Shown: positions 61,473 through 64,000 of the stretch, piece after piece | How the letters are laid out: each line of letters starts with the position of its first letter | How positions within the stretch are numbered: position 1 is the stretch's first letter | From: Hericium rajendrae | Taxonomy: Eukaryota; Basidiomycota; Agaricomycetes; Russulales; Hericiaceae | Direction of reading: 5' to 3' | NCBI GenBank assembly: GCA_033439255.1 | Contig: CM065889.1 | Span: 868,001 to 932,000, forward strand | Length of the DNA stretch: 64,000 nucleotides | Made by a program: the position numbers and the translations under genes | Notes under the pieces: model-generated | What the model was told of the DNA's origin: nothing | Database searches by the model: none | The model's input: the letters and a program-made list of their open reading frames with translations, nothing else

Positions 61473-62777
61473 TGGTGGCCGCTGCCTTCATCCCCGGCTG
61501 CGCTCCTTCCCTGCACAGCGGCGCTATCTCTCTCCGACCGGATCTCTGATTCGCTGCTTTCCCGAATCTCCGAGGAGTCCTTGCAGCGGTCGCAGCCTTC
61601 GCCCGACTCGTCCGGTCTGCCCACCCCGGCATCAGCCCAGCTATCTCTATTGCAGCGCCTCTCCACGGTTGACGCCTTGCCCCCATCCCTACTGCTTTGT
61701 ATCACAGACGACTCAGACGCTCCCGCGGTATCCGCGGAGCCGTCACCACCAGCCCCTAACCCTTCAGCGCCTTCTACCCCCGCTCCGGTCGTCGCGCCTT
61801 CAGCCCCTGTCACCGCGTTCCCTCCACCCGCCATGGCCCCTGCCCTGCCCCTCGCCTCCGCAGCTGAGCTCATCGCTTCCCTCTCGCCTCTGGAGCCTCC
61901 TCGCCTGACCTCCTCCTGCCTGCCTGCCCCCTTTCAACTGCCCAGTGTCGACCTGACACATGCAGATGGGTACTTGTACTTGGACTCGCGCAGCATCATT
62001 CGTGCCGCCACGTGGCGCTAGCGGAATCCGCAGGCGTCCTACGCCGAGTTCATCCCGTGGCTCGTTCAGCGTGGTGTAGGCTTCACATGGTGCCGGGCCA
62101 TCACCTCAGCCGAACCCGACTTGCCCACACATCAAATGCCAGAATACCTGCAAGCCAGGCACTCCCTTGGTGATTGGTTCCACTACACAGGCCCCGCAAC
62201 GTCCGCGCCTCTTTTCGCAGCTTGGGAACGCGCCGTTCGCACCATCCTAGCTCGGCCGCACGCCCGCCACTTTATCCTCTGCGGCGGCCTCGCATGGTGC
62301 CTTGCCATTGAGTTCGGCGGTCCCAACATCGTGTGGGACGCTCTTCTGGGCCCCTCCTCCTCTGTCATGGTCTTCCAGCAGGGTGACTCATATCCGGTAC
62401 CTCGGCTCGTCGTCGGCGACCGCCCCTCCGAGGAAGAAAACCGCATCTTGGTGGGCAACGTGAGCGGCTGTGGCCTGTGGCCAGATCTTGCTCAATTCAA
62501 AGTATCGGCGCTCTGGACGGGGGAATGGAATGACCAGGCCGAAGCCTGGTTCCAGCGGAATCTCGTACGTCTCCGAAACGGGGGGGGGCCAGCTTAACCA
62601 TGCAGCCTGGTGAACGCACATGCGTGACTCGCTCTTTCACCCTCTGCGCCGCCTCCATACGTCGTGGGGCTCTCAATCGTTCGCATCTAACATGGTTTCC
62701 GGCAACCCGGCCTTGCAGCCTTTCGGCCTTCTCACCCTTCCAGGAAGTACTATCGCACCTTGAGGCTGGGGGGGCTT
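61473..62777 (+). mobile_element. 3'-proximal coding-like region of the Gypsy element, unknown protein
   Basis: After the TIR element the Gypsy interior resumes. The plus strand codes first for a Ser/Pro/Ala-rich segment and then for a more ordered one with YLQARHSLGDWFHYTGPA, PLFAAWERAVRTILARPHAR and FILCGGLAWCLAIEFGG. It is neither gag, pol nor a typical envelope; no membrane segment was seen. It may be an accessory gene of this Gypsy lineage. It is broken, as is the rest. A purine tract (GAGGCTGGGGGGG) before the 3' LTR is the likely plus-strand primer. Confidence 0.6.
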
Positions 62778-63346
62778 TGTGACGGACGGTCCATATAAGG
62801 AAGGAGCCTCAAGACGCGCCAGCACGGACCGACCGGGGCGAGATCAGACGACGCGCACGAGTCAGCAGGCTCGGGCCGGGAGGTACCCGAGCAGGATAAG
62901 TGAGAGGAGGAAAATGTATATAAGTCGTGCACTCTCATGTATCTAACTCACTCTTGACTACTACCTCGTTTCTTGCTTTCTCTTTCTCTCTTGCTCTCTC
63001 CCTCGTGTGACGTCGACAGCTCGATCAGTCAAGCACCCCGCCTTTCTCGCCTTCGGCGACGCAAAGGCGCGATTGACGTTCCGCTTAGGTAAGCTCCAGC
63101 TCTTGGATTCGACGTGGCGAGTATCGCTCGCCTCCTCTTTCCTCTCACTCTCTCGACGACTACGTATGAGGAATCCTCACGCACAGTCCTCTCGAAGGTC
63201 GACCACCCTTGTTTCTGTTGTCGAGGAATCCTCGACGACGCTCTAGCCTGCGCCCTAGGAGGTCTTCGACACCTCTGCACCGTACTCGCCCGCCGACCCT
63301 CGATAGTGAACCTCCGGTCGTAGCGTGACTCCCATCGTCCGTTACA
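62778..63346 (+). repeat. 3' LTR of the Gypsy element
   Basis: It has the same length as the 5' copy (569 bp) with 20 differences, all transitions. CATCC follows at 63347-63351. Confidence 0.94.
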
Positions 63347-64000
63347 CATCCCCAGACCTGTAATGAACCTCCTTCATGCTTGACCATCTTCTGATCATTC
63401 TGGGGCAGAAATTCTTCCCCAGGCCTTCTTCGACAGTAAAGGCACCCGTTAGAGCCAAAAAAAATTAAACTTGGACTCATCGCTGAAAATGACACACCTC
63501 CAATCTTTCTCAGTTCATTCCACATGCTCCTCAGCCCACTTCCTACGCTTCTGCCGGTGGACTTGAGTAAGAAGTGGCTTCTTCCTGTGTACTCGTCCAT
63601 AGAGACCAAGCCATATGAACATGCAACGGACTGTGGTGGGATAGAGATGAGGGAATAGTTCATGTTGAACATCAGTTGCATCAGAACATCGGCCACTGGT
63701 GATCAGGCAGACAGCTCGATGCTCAAAATGAGGTGTTATTGATGTAGGGCGACCAGGACGGGGTGTCAAATCAGGGTGCCAGAGCCAGCGCTTGTAGGCT
63801 CGTGAGCAATTGGTTGGATCAACACCGACCTTTGGGCCAATTCGTGACCATGCAAGGCCCTCATGGTGGAAATCAACAATATGACAAAGTGTGGTTGGTG
63901 TGCACTTGGTCATGGTGATAGAGTGTGTGTGAGAAGGTCGGGAGTTGGCTTGTGGACTGTGGAAGATGTGGTTCGAGTGAAAATTTGTTGCTTGGCAGCT

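Larger units (their letters stand above)
47430..63346 (+). mobile_element. Ty3/Gypsy LTR retrotransposon (fossil), carrying two later insertions
   Basis: Two 569-bp LTRs start TGTGACGGAC and end CCGTTACA, inside a CATCC target duplication. The total span is 15.9 kb, but removing the two nested elements leaves about 9.6 kb, normal for this family. Parts in order: 5' LTR, gag-like region, pol with zinc knuckle, protease, reverse transcriptase, RNase H and integrase, a 3'-proximal coding region, a purine-rich tract and the 3' LTR. The protease-RT-RNase H-integrase order marks it as Ty3/Gypsy. It is structurally almost whole apart from the insertions, but its frames carry roughly half a dozen breaks, so it is a fossil. 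The LTRs differ at 20 of 569 positions (about 3.5 percent), so it is fairly young, and CpG decay makes it look older than it is. Confidence 0.95.
46720..64000 (-). mobile_element. Tc1/mariner DD34E DNA transposon, split by an LTR element, right end outside the window
   Basis: The left end is CAGTGGCGTGCAAAAATA next to a TA, typical of Tc1 terminal repeats. The transposase is on the minus strand: its 5' part is at about 63,913-63,352 and its 3' part at 47,424-46,990, with the Gypsy element between. The N-terminal part has helix-turn-helix sequence (MTKCTPTTLCHIVDFHHEG). The catalytic residues are FSDES, then QQDLDPRHTS and SPDMNIIEHAWD, with 34 residues between the last Asp and Glu. The gene is dead: a TGA stands where Trp is expected after EEHVE, the frame shifts in an A-run near 63,465, and a TAG follows LCLKDI near 47,057. 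The two stops fit G:C to A:T changes. Confidence 0.88.

Noticed and set aside
47430-63346. One single giant 15.9-kb retroelement
   Set aside because: Two inner elements with their own terminal repeats explain 6.3 kb, leaving a normal Gypsy length of about 9.6 kb.

Overview
The window reads as nuclear DNA of a filamentous basidiomycete, most likely an Agaricomycete of polypore type. The reasons are very short introns (about 50 to 70 bases) in nearly every gene, dense gene packing on both strands, protein families typical of that group (a fungal M13 peptidase, a C-tailed pepsin-like protease, a Zn2Cys6 regulator, a CHORD-CS protein) and a Ty3/Gypsy retroelement of the type common in those genomes. 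The species cannot be fixed from sequence alone.

Bases 1-46,400 are ordinary euchromatin with about 22 recognisable genes. In order: the end of an SDR-like protein; ALKBH7-like dioxygenase (-); mitochondrial-carrier-like protein (+); an unexplained stretch; CHORD-CS protein (+); mitochondrial IF-2 (-); scramblase (+); CDC45 (-); MSS51-like zinc-finger protein (-); M13 metallopeptidase (+); HIS3 (-); an AlkB/GRF-finger protein (-); M24 peptidase (+); MFS transporter (-); a disordered protein (+); long-chain acyl-CoA synthetase (-); penta-EF-hand protein (-); HAD hydrolase (+); NOP16 (+); Zn2Cys6 factor (+); small zinc-ribbon protein (+); aspartic protease (-); YPT1/Rab1 (+). Many pairs are divergent with 190-270 bp between start codons. 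Five genes in the first 16 kb have predicted mitochondrial roles.

Bases 46,720-64,000 are a nest of mobile elements. A Tc1-type DD34E DNA transposon (-) is split by a Ty3/Gypsy LTR element (47,430-63,346; 569-bp LTRs, 5-bp target duplication). The Gypsy element is itself interrupted twice: by a small non-autonomous LTR element on the other strand (49,184-51,745; 164-bp LTRs, tRNA primer site, 4-bp duplication), and by a 3.8-kb element with ~105-bp terminal inverted repeats and extremely GC-rich, repetitive contents (57,695-61,472).

The most unusual points are a likely AT-AC intron in HIS3, which hides as a 20-codon in-frame insertion; two GC-AG introns in YPT1; the gene-bearing small LTR element whose product has a long glycine-every-fourth-residue run; and LTR divergence that consists only of transitions, almost all at CpG-type sites. 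Exon limits were worked out by hand and are exact only where stated.
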